Shown here in pieces: positions 27,824-38,700 of a stretch of 64,000 nucleotides of DNA. The notes beneath the pieces were generated by a model that was not told the DNA's origin, searched no databases, and worked only from the letters and a program-made list of their open reading frames with translations. The stretch lies in the NCBI GenBank assembly GCA_013306675.1, contig JABLUY010000111.1:1-64000 (forward strand), in the 5' to 3' direction. The position numbers and the translations under genes were made by a program. Each line of letters opens with the position of its first letter. Positions within the stretch are counted from its first letter, which is position 1. Source of the stretch: Thraustochytrium sp. TN22 (Eukaryota > Sar > Bigyra > Thraustochytrida > Thraustochytriidae).

Positions 27824-28267
27824 ATGGGCAACTCGCAGGCGAGCGGGCCCGCGGAGGCCGAGGAGCCCTACGAGGAGGAGCTGGAGCGCGAGGACGAGGA
27901 GCTGGAGGACGAGGACGACGAGGAGGAGGGCGAGGAGCATGAGGGCGGCGGCGAGGACGTCCCGGAAGAGCGCGGGTTCAACATGGTATTCTCGCCGGAG
28001 CTGGTGCGCAGGCTGCAGGGCAGGGCCGAGGACGAGGAGGACAGCGACGAGGGCGAGCAGGGCGGCGCGGGCCGCGAGCGCGACTACGACGCGAGCGTGG
28101 AGGCGCAGCTGGCCGAGGCGGAACGGATGGAGCGCGAACGCCGCGAGCAGGAACGCCGTGCCTTTGCGAACCTGTCGCGGCAGGAGCGCGCGGCGGCTGC
28201 CGAGGTGGAGAGTCTCCTCCAGAGCGTGGACACGGACGGGCAGCAGCAGCAGCAGCAGCAGCAGTTT

Positions 28268-28305
<38 letters not shown>

Positions 28306-28492
28306 GCAACAACAGCAGAGCGCCAGTGTGGCGGGGCGCCGCGCAGGCGGGGCCGCGCCCGCGGCCGGCTCGCCCTGCGCGGAAGAACAGGCCGCCTGCA
28401 TGGAGTGCATCCGTGAGAGCGGGTCCATTCCGGCGTGCCAGGACGCCATTCGTCGCTTCGAGGCTTGCGCCGCGGCACAGAGCACGGCATAG
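27824..28492 (+). CDS. MIC19/CHCHD3-like MICOS subunit with polyglutamine tract
   Basis: A 222-residue protein. The start MGNSQASG fits an N-myristoylation signal (Gly2, Ser at position 4), as in CHCHD3/MIC19, and is preferred over the long open extension upstream. Acidic stretch 11-46. Segment FNMVFSPELVRRL (52-64) resembles the short conserved motif of MIC19. A charged helix follows (90-130). Gln140-147, Phe148 and Gln149-165 form a polyQ tract coded by CAG/CAA (28241-28318). The C-terminus is a CHCH domain with exact twin CX9C spacing: C185/C195 and C205/C215, plus C192. In the family this protein sits on the inner mitochondrial membrane facing the intermembrane space, imported by Mia40, and links MICOS to the outer membrane at crista junctions. 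The polyQ tract is unusual for the family. Confidence 0.85.
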
Positions 28493-29415
28493 ACGGACGC
28501 TAGCTAGAGCTAGAGAGAGCGAGAGTAGTGGAGCGAGATTGTAGAGTGAGTGGTAGGTGCGAAGCGGAGCATCTGCGCTGTGAGGCTCCAGTGGCGCTGC
28601 TGCCTCATGCAGCGCAAGGGAGCGAGAGACTGTGCACTGGCGCGGGCTGGTTTGGTTCCAGGTGGTAGCTGGGCGCGACGTCAGGACTGATTGAGAGCGT
28701 TCCTTTCTTCTCCGATCCCTCTCCGTCTTTTTGCGCTGCGCAAAGCACGCAGTGCGTGAAGCCTGCGATGCAAGGAACAAGTAGTAAGGTGCTGTCCACG
28801 TCTTCGCGTGCGGGTGATCGTGCAGCACGCAGAAAGAATTGGCATGAAGTTCATCCGACAATGTTGCTGCGAGCGAGGCTTTGATGTCGCCACCAGCGTA
28901 CTTTTTGTGGAGACGGAGACCGCGCAGGTTGCGGTGGCACGGGTAGTGTGTGAAGCTTGTGGTGCCCGAGCATCCTCACTTCATGCGAGCAGATCCCATC
29001 GAGTGAAAAAACTCGAGTGGTGCCTGTAAGCAGCTGAAGCATCTGAGGTCTTCAGCGCCTGGCACATGGCATGGCGGGAGCGGTCTCAAGAACGAACGCT
29101 GTGCAGAAGTCAAGAAGCACCGATTGAGAAAGCGGGTGTCGTAGTGCCTCGTCGTTGCGAGTCAAGAAGCACCGATTGAGAAAGCGGGTGTCGTGGTGCC
29201 TCGTCGTTGCGAGTCGGAGATTCGCATCGCATTGCTCTACTCGGTGCAAACATCGCTTCCCGTCATCAACGAAACATCTCTCTCTCTCTCTCTCTCTCGT
29301 GACACCGCGTCTCTCTCTTTGCATGTCCTCGCATGCAAAGAACAGGTTCACGTGTAGGCTAGCTAGCTAGTGGAGCAGAGCGAGGCAGCTGTACCCGAGA
29401 GCAACCAGCTCATGA
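28493..29415. other. Intergenic between convergent MIC19-like and HslU genes
   Basis: 923 bases with no supported gene. Features: CTAGAGCTAGAGAG-like runs at 28500-28525, an exact-but-one 52-base tandem duplication at 29109-29212, a (CT)n tract at 29278-29302 and CTAGCTAG at about 29358-29370. Confidence 0.65.
29109..29212. repeat. 52-base direct tandem duplication
   Basis: Units 29109-29160 and 29161-29212 differ at one position only (GTAGTG versus GTGGTG), so the duplication is recent. Confidence 0.95.
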
Positions 29416-31329
29416 TCAGAGGATGAAGCGGTCAAAGTCGGAGGCCTGGAGCAGGTCGCCGATCTTGTTGAGCACAATGTCCTTGGAGATGGTGATGGTG
29501 GGAAGGCCGTCGGCGTCCTCCGGCGCCGTGAGCTTGTACGTGTCGGCGAGGGAAGGGTCGGAGAGTGGGGTACCGTCCTTGTGGTTGGCAAGGAGCTCGG
29601 GCGCGTAGAAGGAGACCTCCTCGACGACGCGCTCCATGATGGTGTGCAGGCGGCGCGCGCCAATGTTCTCGATGGTGTTGTTGACCTCGGCGGCGATGCG
29701 CGCCATCTCCTTGATGGCATCCGGCGCGAAGGCGACCTCGACACCCTCGGTGCGCAGCAGGTTGATCTGCTGCGTAATGAGGTTGGCCTGCGGCACGGTG
29801 AGGATGCGGTAGAGGTCCTTCTCGGTGAGACCGTTGAGCTCGACGCGAATGGGCAGGCGACCCTGGAGCTCCGGCAGGAGGTCGGAGGGCGAGCAGACGT
29901 GGAAGGCACCCGAGGTCACGAAGAGGATGTGGTTCGTGTTGACGTTGCCATGCTTGGTGTTGACGACGGAACCCTCGATGAGCGGGAGCAGGTCGCGCTG
30001 CACGCCCTCCGCGGAGGCATCAGCGGAGCTGCGTGAGTCGCCACTGACGATCTTGTCGATCTCGTCGATGAAGACGATGCCGTTCTGCTCGGCGAGCTGA
30101 ATGGCCTCCTTCGTGAGGTCGATATTCTCGAGGCGCTGCTCCATCTCCATGTCGGCCAGCACGCGGCGCGCCTCGGCAATGGTCATCTTGCGGCGCTCCT
30201 TCTTTTGAGCGCCCATCATCTTGCCGAGCTGTGCGAAGAGCTGGTTCATCTGGACCGGGTTGGGCGTGTTGCCCTCGATGGCGAGCGGGAAGGCACCGGC
30301 GCCACCAGGGCCGCCCTGCACAGGCGCCTCGATGGTGATGCTGTGCTTGTCAAGCTCACCCTTGCGCAGGAGCTCGCGAAAGGACTTGCGCGTGGCCTTG
30401 CTCGACTTGCCCGTGAGGATGTCGAGGATCTGCGCCTCGACGGCGCGGTCCACCTCGCGCGCCTGCGCCTCGGTCTTGAGCTGCTTGGTGATCTGGACGC
30501 TCGCCTCGACCAGGTCCTGGATGATCTTGTCCACGTCGCGGCCGTGGAAGCCCACCTCGGTAAACTTGGTGGCCTCCACCTTGACAAAGGGCGCCTGCGC
30601 CAGCTTGGCTAGCCGCCGCGCGATCTCCGTCTTGCCGCAGCCCGTGGGGCCGATCATGAGAATGTTCTTGGGCTGCACCTCGTCGCGCAGGTCCTCGCCC
30701 AGCTGCAGGCGCCGCCAGCGGTTGCGCAGGGCGATCGCCACGGACCGCTTCGCGTCGCGCTGGCCCACGATGTGCTTGTCCAGCTCTGCCACGATCTCGC
30801 TCGGCTTGAGCGGCGTCTGGGTCAGCAGGCTCTGCATCTTGTCATCGCCGCCGAGCGCACCGCCGAGCGCCGCCACGTCGTCCTCGTCGTCGTCCTCGTC
30901 GTCGTCCTCATCCTCGTCGTCGCCGTCACCACCGGACTTGTTCGACTTGGACTCCTCCTCGCCCTCCTCGCGCGCGCCGTCCTTCTTGCCGTGCAGCCGG
31001 TGCGGCCTGAACTGGCGCCGTACCGCGAAGTCCTGCTGTCCGTCCGCCGCCAGCAGCTCCTGCAGCTGCGCAAGCAGCGCCTGCGCCTCCTGCTGCTGCT
31101 GCAGCTGCAGTGGCTGCTCCTCGTCACGCTCCTGCGCCGCCACGGCCGCGGCGTTTGCCAGGAGCTCGTGCGAGTCGCAGCCCAGCGCCGCGCCGCCGCG
31201 CCGCGCGTCCGCGCCGCCGGCCGCCGCCGCCGTCGCGCGCGCCGCCGCCGCGCGCGTGCCCAGCAGCCTCCGCGACGTCGCCGCCGCCGCCGTCGCCGGC
31301 CCGCACGCCCTGCGCACTGCGCCCAGCAT
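29416..31329 (-). CDS. HSLU: Mitochondrial HslU (ClpY) AAA+ unfoldase
   Basis: A 637-residue AAA+ ATPase that in bacteria and in mitochondria of many protists feeds substrates to the HslV peptidase. The N-terminal 35 residues (MLGAVRRACGPATAAAATSRRLLG) look like a matrix-targeting signal. About 165 residues, including a long Asp/Glu tract (136-151), precede the HslU core. The core begins TPLKPSEIVAELDKHIVGQ and carries Walker A GPTGCGKT (227-234), the pore-loop region ATKFTEVGFHGRDVDKII, Walker B IVFIDEIDKI, and the conserved C-terminal RFIL that inserts into HslV. An intermediate I-domain with a Gly/Pro-rich stretch lies between Walker A and B. Codon use is like the neighbours', so any bacterial transfer is old (mitochondrial ancestry). 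HslV is not in the window. Confidence 0.96.
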   Translation of the reverse strand: MLGAVRRACGPATAAAATSRRLLGTRAAAARATAAAAGGADARRGGAALGCDSHELLANAAAVAAQERDEEQPLQLQQQQEAQALLAQLQELLAADGQQDFAVRRQFRPHRLHGKKDGAREEGEEESKSNKSGGDGDDEDEDDDEDDDEDDVAALGGALGGDDKMQSLLTQTPLKPSEIVAELDKHIVGQRDAKRSVAIALRNRWRRLQLGEDLRDEVQPKNILMIGPTGCGKTEIARRLAKLAQAPFVKVEATKFTEVGFHGRDVDKIIQDLVEASVQITKQLKTEAQAREVDRAVEAQILDILTGKSSKATRKSFRELLRKGELDKHSITIEAPVQGGPGGAGAFPLAIEGNTPNPVQMNQLFAQLGKMMGAQKKERRKMTIAEARRVLADMEMEQRLENIDLTKEAIQLAEQNGIVFIDEIDKIVSGDSRSSADASAEGVQRDLLPLIEGSVVNTKHGNVNTNHILFVTSGAFHVCSPSDLLPELQGRLPIRVELNGLTEKDLYRILTVPQANLITQQINLLRTEGVEVAFAPDAIKEMARIAAEVNNTIENIGARRLHTIMERVVEEVSFYAPELLANHKDGTPLSDPSLADTYKLTAPEDADGLPTITISKDIVLNKIGDLLQASDFDRFIL

Positions 31330-32711
31330 CCTCGATCAAGCTCGCGCCCGACCCACCGAGCGCCCGACGACCGACGACCGACCGAGCGACCGAGCGAACG
31401 AAGCCAGCTCGCGCCCTGTCGCACCGCGTCGCGCCGCGCGCCGCCCGCCGCCACGCCGCTGCCGCTGCCGCCGATCCGAGTCTGTCTGCCTGCCTGCCTG
31501 TCTGCCCACGCGCGCTCGCTGCGCTTCTGCGCCTTCTTTGTTTCTTTGTTTCCTTGCCGACCGTGGCCTGAGCCGCGTGCTCCTGTCTTTCCGCCTTGAT
31601 TTCCTATGATCCAGAGTCAGCGTCTGTGTCAGAACGGCAGATGATCTTCGTGGCGGGCCTTCGCAGCCTCGCCTCGCCCCGCCGAGGCGCCTCGCAGTCA
31701 GGCGCTGCAGGCAGGCAGCCAGGCAGGCAGCGCCAGGCAACTGAGCAGCTGAGCAGCTGTGCAGCGCAGCGGCGGAGCAGCGCAGCTACTGAGCAGCGCT
31801 CCTTCTTCACCGACTTACCCGAGTGACGAGCTGCGGCGAGCTTCTGGAGCCCGGACTCCGCCGCTGCCCGCCCTCGCCCCGCGCGCGTGCTGGCCGACGC
31901 TGCCGCTACGCCGTCGTAGCCGCCGCCGCGACGGCGACACGCCCTATGCGCAAAGGGAAGAGCGCGGGCCGCGCGGCGCTGCGAGCCGCTGGGGCGAGGA
32001 GTCCGAGGACGCCCGGCCCGGCGTGAGCAGGAGCGAGCGGGCGAGCGGGCGGCCGGCCAGGACGAGCAGCCTCGCGCCGCGCCGCGCAAGCGAGCGAGCG
32101 CAGGCCGCCGCGATCGACGCCGCGCGATTGGGCTCTGGGCTCTGGATTCGAATTCGAACTGGCCTGTTTCAAGCAGCTGCGCGATTTGAATTATGACTTG
32201 TTGATTGACAGTGAATTCAAATCCAGCCTCAGATTCGACTCGAGCGCGGCTGCCGATCTCTCGCGAAGCCAGCCTGCGTGGCGGGGCTCGCGTCGCGACC
32301 TAGCAGTAAGATAAGTCAGCTGGCGGTTGCTCGGCGCGCGCCGGCCCGTGCCTCTTCGGAAGACGGCTGCGCTCGCTTTCGGGTCTCGCTCGAGTTCCTG
32401 GGCCGCTTCTTCTTCGGGTCGTCGTCGAGCTCGTACTAGTTCTGCGCGGTGCTGGCGTATCCGAGTGGAGGTCCTTACTGCGCCGAGCGCGGAGTGGGCG
32501 AGCGGGGCGCGGGTTAAGGTGGAGAGGTTGTCCGCCAGCGACGCCGTGGTGTCCGAGTGCCAGCTACACAGACTAGCCTGCCTACGAAAGGAAAACAAAA
32601 ACAAGGAAAGGAACAAGCAACAAAAGGATCCTTCTTTCGGGAAAGCAAGTAAGTAAGAATGGAAAAGCAGAGCAACACAGGAGGGCCAGAGCAGGTACAG
32701 CGCAGCCCGGA
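31330..32711. other. Intergenic, HslU upstream region and 3' flank of giant ARM gene
   Basis: 1.4 kb with CTGCCTGC and GAGCAGCGCAG-type short repeats (31480-31510, 31690-31800). It includes a less GC-rich segment at 32125-32230 with TTCGAATTCGAA, and an A-rich stretch at 32590-32660. I see no supported gene. The HslU promoter should lie in the left part. Confidence 0.6.
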
Positions 32712-35700
32712 TCAACGGAGCCACTGGGGGTCGTTGCGGTAGGTCTGAATCAGCGTGGAGAGCGCAGCGACCCAGCGGCGGCGGTCCTCCTCGCTGGCGG
32801 TCTCGAAGTCGAGGCTCTGTGCGCGCGCCACGATGGTGAAGGCGCACTTCTCGTTGGCCTGGCGGCGACGCTGCTTGTGGCCGTCATGCAGACCGGAGCG
32901 GACGTGGCGAATGTCGCGCAGGTAGAGCACGAGCTCGGAGCGGGCGCCCTTCTTGGGGTCCTTCCAGGCGATGGCCTTCCAGTCCGGCTTGACGTACAGG
33001 TGACGCGACTGCGGGCCGCCATTGGACCACTCCGTAAAGACGGCGCCCGTCTTGAGCATGTTGCGGTACTCCTTGAGCGGGTCCTCGCCGGTGGGGCGGA
33101 ACTCCTCCTTGCGGTCGCCAAAGGCGTAGCGCGGCTTGGCCTTGCGGCGCTCCACGGCAGGCTGCATGGACAGCAGCGCGGACTTGCAGACCTGCACGAC
33201 CTCGGCGTCGTGCGCGTAGGCGGCGGCGACCTCCTTGATGGTCTCCTGGCCGCCGGCGTCCGCAACGATCTTGGAGTGCTCGGCCGAGGTGGACGCGAGG
33301 TTGTCCAGGGACTGGATGCCGCGGATGACGAGCGGCTTGGAGTCCGGGTGCTCGAGGATACTCTCGATGATCACGGTGACGCCACCGTACTGGATGATGG
33401 ACTTGAGGTTGGCCGGCGCGAAAGCAAGGTGGCCAATGAGGGTGAATGCCGGGATGAGGAAGTTAACGTCGTCCTTGTAAACCTCCAGCGCCTCCAGGAT
33501 GAGGTTCATGCCCTTGGTGGTGATCTCCTCGGACAGGTGCTCGGAGCGCGAGAGGCGGATGAAGAGCGTCGTGGCCTCCTGCAGGAACAGAAGCGAGCGG
33601 ATGTTCTTCTCCCAGAGCTGCAGCATCGTGGGGATGCCGCCGACCTTGCCAATCTCCTCGCGCAGATCTTCAACGGCCGCGAGGTTCTTGAGCGCGGCGG
33701 CGCCGTTGGCGAGAAACTCGACCTGGTCCTCGTGCGCCTCCATGGCGGCCAAGATGACCTGCACGCCGTCACACTCGGCGATGACGCGGACAGCGTCGGG
33801 CGAGTACGTGAGAATGGCGACGAGGCGCATCGCCTTCTCGACGAGGTCCTCGTCCCAGTCGTACTTGGTCATGGCCTCGAAGACGATGGGCACGATGCCC
33901 ATGTGCACGAGCTTGTCGACGACGACAGAGCTCGACGAGAGGTTGGAGAGCGCCTCGAGGCCGCTCATCATCAGCGAGGCCTCCTCGGTCTGCGCAATCG
34001 TCTCGAGAATGCGCTTGGCGCCGCCCTCCACCACGATGATGTCATAGACCGAGGCCTGCTCGCCACGCTGAATTTTGCTGCGCAGGCGTGGGTCGTCCTC
34101 GGAGTAAGAGCCCATGTTGCCCATGACCTCGATGGCGAGTTGCTGCAGCTCGAGGTCGGCCTCGTTGGCCTTCATGCCGGCCACGATGCACTTGACCGCG
34201 CCGTTGGTAACGACAAAGAGAATGTTCTCGTCGAGGAAGGTGAGGTTACCCAGAGCGCGCAGCGCGGCCTTGAAGAGCTTGGCATCTTTAAAGTGCGTGC
34301 GCAGCACCTGAATGACCTGCAGGCCGACCTCGCGGCCGACGATGAGCTTGTTCTCGTCCTTGCCGAACATGAGGTTGGACAGGAGCACCATGGCCGAGTA
34401 AAGCATGGTGGTCTCCTGCGGGTAGCGGCGCATGGCCTCGCCCACGGCTGGTACGCCGTCGTAGTGGATCACCTGCTCAACGTTGGCGGGCGCCTGAAAG
34501 CAGAGGTTGGCCAAGGTGGCGATGCACTTCTCCACGACGTTGATGTGGTCCATGAACTTGATCAGGAGCAGAATGATGGCCTCGATGCCGCCAAGCTCGG
34601 CGATCTGCTTCTTGAAGAAGTCGTTGCGCGCGAACTGGTTCAGCAGGTGCAGCGCGGCGGCCAGGAACTCCGGGTCCACGTTCTCGCCGTTGAGCGCCGA
34701 GATGATCGCCTCGAGGCCGCCGGCGCGTACGATCTCCTGGCGGTTCGACTCGTTGGTCGCCAGCACGCTGAGCGTCTGCGCCAGGTCCGTGAGGCGCGCC
34801 GGCTCCTCAGAGTGGTCCTGGAAGCGCAGAACGGCCGCGGACAGCACACTCGGGTCCACCTGCTGCACGTTGTCCTTGTGCGACTGCGTGAGCTTGGCCG
34901 CGGCGGCCATGGCGCCCATGGCGTCGCGGTACTCCTCGGGCGCCTCCCACGTGGTCTCGCCCGTCTTGGTGTTGTGATAGTAGGCGCGACCGTTCTCGTC
35001 GTAGAGCAGCTTGACGTGGGCGGCACCCGTCATGGCGCCTAGCGCCCCGTTGAGACGGGCCGCCACCATGTCAACCGAGTCCTCCTTGTAAATGCCCGAG
35101 AGACCAGCCACGAGCTTGGTGGCATCCCGCTTGAAGGCCTTGTCCTCGGCGCCGAAGGTGTCGAGCGCGCGGTTGACGAGGCGCATGGTCTCGGCAGTCA
35201 TACCGGTCTTAGCCATACCGCGCGCCGCGGCCAGCTTCGAGAGCAGGTCCACGGCCTCGCGGTTGAGGTCAAAGTCGTCCGGATGCGTCTTCATGGCGGC
35301 CGTGATGGCGGCCGCAGCGTCCAGCTCCACGAGCTTGGCCGCGCCGGCCTTGTTGCCGGCCGCGAGGCGGTTCAGCGCCTGCAGGGCCTTGGTCACGGCC
35401 ACCGGGTCCTCGCCAGTCTGGTCGCGCACGATCTGCAGGAGCTTCTCGACACCGCCGGCCGCCACAAAGGGCGCCGAGGCCGGGCCCGGGTTCAGCGAGG
35501 CCAGGAGGTCGAGCGCCTCGTTCGGGTGCGTCTCGAGCGCCGCGAGAATGGCCGACATCTCGGCGGGCGAGGAGATCTTGAGGTCGTCGCCCGCCTCGGC
35601 GCGGCGCGTGAGCGCGCTCAGGAGAGCGGCGCGCACGTGCGCCGGCGCGTCGGCAAAGGCGCCGGCGCCCAGCATGGCGAGCAGGTCGGCGCCGCCCGTG

Positions 35701-38700
35701 CGGCCGGCGCCGATCTCCTCCAGGTAGCTGGACATGGCGGCCGGGTCGTTGCCCTCGGCCTTGAGCACCTCGGCGAGCGCGTTGGCGCCCATGGGGTCGC
35801 GCGAGAGCACCGAGGCGCCGCCGGCCGCGGCCGCACGCACCTTCTCGAGCGCGCGCGAGGCAGCGTCGCGAAGATGCTCGTTCTCGCCCGACTCCTGCAG
35901 CGTCTGCTCCAGCAGCGCAATGCCGCCCGCCGCGGCCATGGCGCGCACGGCGGCCGGGCTGGTAGCGGCCAGGTTGCCGAGAGCGAACATGGCGGCCTCC
36001 AGCACGGTCTCGTCGCCGCGGTTGGCCTGGACAATGGCGAGGATCTTCTGCACAGCGCGCTCGGCGTCGAGCTTGGCGCCAGCGCCTGCCACGAGCGCCG
36101 TGCGGCCCAGCAGCTGCATGGCGGCGGCCAGGATCTCAGAGCGCGTCGGGCCCTCGGGCAAGACGGCCTGCGCCGTCTCCATGGCGTCCGTCGCGGCCTT
36201 GGCGATCTCGGGCGCCACCTTGGGCGTGACGACGCCCTCGATCAGCGCGAGGTTGGCGAGGTTCCGCAGCGCCGTGGAAAGCGCCATCTGCGTCTCGCGG
36301 TCGCCGGGCTTCTTCTTGAGCGCCGCGGTGAGGCGGGCGATGTCGCCCACGAGCGCGCGGACCGTGTCGCCCGAGGACCCCAAGAGCGCCTGGAGTGCCT
36401 TGGAGCCCACGAGCGCGACGTTCTCGTTGGTGGCGTTGAGCTGCATGGCGGCCATGATGAGGTCCACGGCGCCCGCCTTGGCGAGCGTCTCGTGCGTCTC
36501 GCTGAGCATGGCGCAGGTCTCGATCAGGAACAGCACCGCTTCCATGCACTCCGGGTCGCTCTGGTAGACGACGCTGGACTGTGCGATGCCAATAACCTTG
36601 GTGACGGCGCCCTTGCGCACGATGCTGCGAATCGTGGCCTCGGTCGTGCAGAGGCGCTGCAGCGCGGCCACAGCGGCCGTGAGCACGCGCGGCTCGGGCG
36701 CGGCCGGGTCGTCGCAGTGCTGGTCCAGGGTGGCCGTGACGAGGTCCACGACGCCGCCCTCGAGCTGCTCGGCGATGTTGGAGTCGACGAGCGCCAGGTT
36801 GGCGAGCAGCGTGAGGCCCTCCTCGGAGAAGCGCGCCGAGGACGAGTCCTGGTGGTTGCGCATGTGCTGCAGGACGAACTTGTTGAGCCCGAGGCGCGTG
36901 CACTTCTCGGCGCCGGCCTGGTGCTGCGCGAGCGAGGCAAGGGCGCCAAAGGCCGCCGTGACCAGGGCCTCGTCGTTGGACTGACGCTTGACGAGGTCGA
37001 AGATCAGCTCCGCGACGCCGGCGCGCACCAGGGCGGCGGCGCTGGGCTCCACGTTGCCCATGCTCTTGACGCAGTTGAGCGCGCCGATCTTCTCGATGAG
37101 CGTGACCTTGGCGTCCGGTGCCGAGAGCGCCTCGACGATGAGCTCCTCGACGCCGAGGCTCTTGGAAAGCGGGCCGACCGAGGCGCCGAGCTGGCCGAGC
37201 GCGCGGAAGCCGGCGCGGCGCGCGAACTCGCGCTCCTTGGTGAGCGGGAGCGCGCCGATGGTGTTGAGCGCGTCGACGACAATGGCGGCGGCGTTCTTCT
37301 TCACCATGACGGGGCCGTTGGCCGGCGTGAGCGCGAGCGCGCCGACCGTGGCCATGGCGCGCGCCAGCTTGGGCAGCACCGTGTCCGGGCGCGCACTCTT
37401 CTTGAGCTCGCCCACGAGGTACTCCATCTTGTCGATCTCGGCCTCGACGCTGCTGGCGTCCAGCAGGCGGCTCAACAGCCGCGAGCCGACCGACTCGATG
37501 ACCTCGGACCACGGGTAGGCATCCATGGCGCGCGTGGTGGCGTCCACGGCGCCCTGCTTCACCAGGTTGCTGCGGATCTCCTCCGGCTTGGTGTGCGTGC
37601 CGGCGACGCGCTCCATGACCATGAGCGCGCGCTCCGTGGGGCGCTCAAAGTCGTCCAGGGAGGCGTTGTCCTGGATCATCTTGATGCCCTGGCGCGTGGC
37701 GCCCTTGAAGGCCACGTCGCGGCAGAGGTCGTCCGAGCTGGCCAGCGTGAGGAAGAGGTCCATGGAGGCGACCGCCACGTGCGGGTCGTCCGGATTGGCG
37801 CGCATGGCGCCCACAACAGCCTCGATGACACCCTCGGCGGCGAGCTTGGCGCGCAGCACCTTGGTGGACGCAAAGGCGCGCAGCGCGCGCAGGCAGCAGA
37901 TGGTGCTGTCCGAGGCCTTGCCGTGACGCTTGACCGTGTCGACCAGCACGCGCGGCAGGCCAGCCGCGTCGAGGGCCGCCACGTGCTCGGCGCCGGCGCG
38001 CGCCACCGAGGCGGCGGCCAGCGCAAAGGCCGCCATGACCTGGCTCTGCATGGGCAGGCCGCTGGCGTCCGAGACCTGCTTGAAGCTGGAGACGAGCGTG
38101 GCGCCCAGGCCGGCGGCAGCCATGGCCTTGGCGAGCGAGGGCTCCCAGGCATACACGGCCACGGCCATGAGCGCGGACTCGAGCGCCTCGGCGCTCTCAG
38201 CGCGGCCAGCCACCATGCCGCCCGTCTCGCCGCCCAGGGCCTTGACGGGTGCCGCGGCGTCGCGCTTGTTGACGAGCGCCTGCATGAGCGTGCGAACGTT
38301 GACCTCAAAGGTGCGCGAGAGCGCGCCCGACGCCTGGACCGAGCCGAGCGCGGCCGCCAGCATCTGCGTGAATACAGCCGAGACGACCGACTCGGTGGCC
38401 TTGGCCTTGGCCAGCTTGTCGGCCGCGGTCTTCTCGCTGCCCACCAGGACAGCCAGCGTCTCGATGGCCGGCACCACCACGAGGTCACGCGAGCGGTGCA
38501 GCTCGAGGCTGTTGACCATGACGGTTACACCGCCCTTGAAGGAGAGAATGGCCACGGGCGCCGACTTGATGCCGGAGCCGCCCTTCTTGCCGGCGCTGGC
38601 GGACGCGCCCTCGGCCTTCATGACGGCCGTGAGCGCGCGGAAGCCCGAGCGCTGCACCTCGGCGCTGCTCAGGTTGGCCTCCATGGCCGTGAGAATGCCC

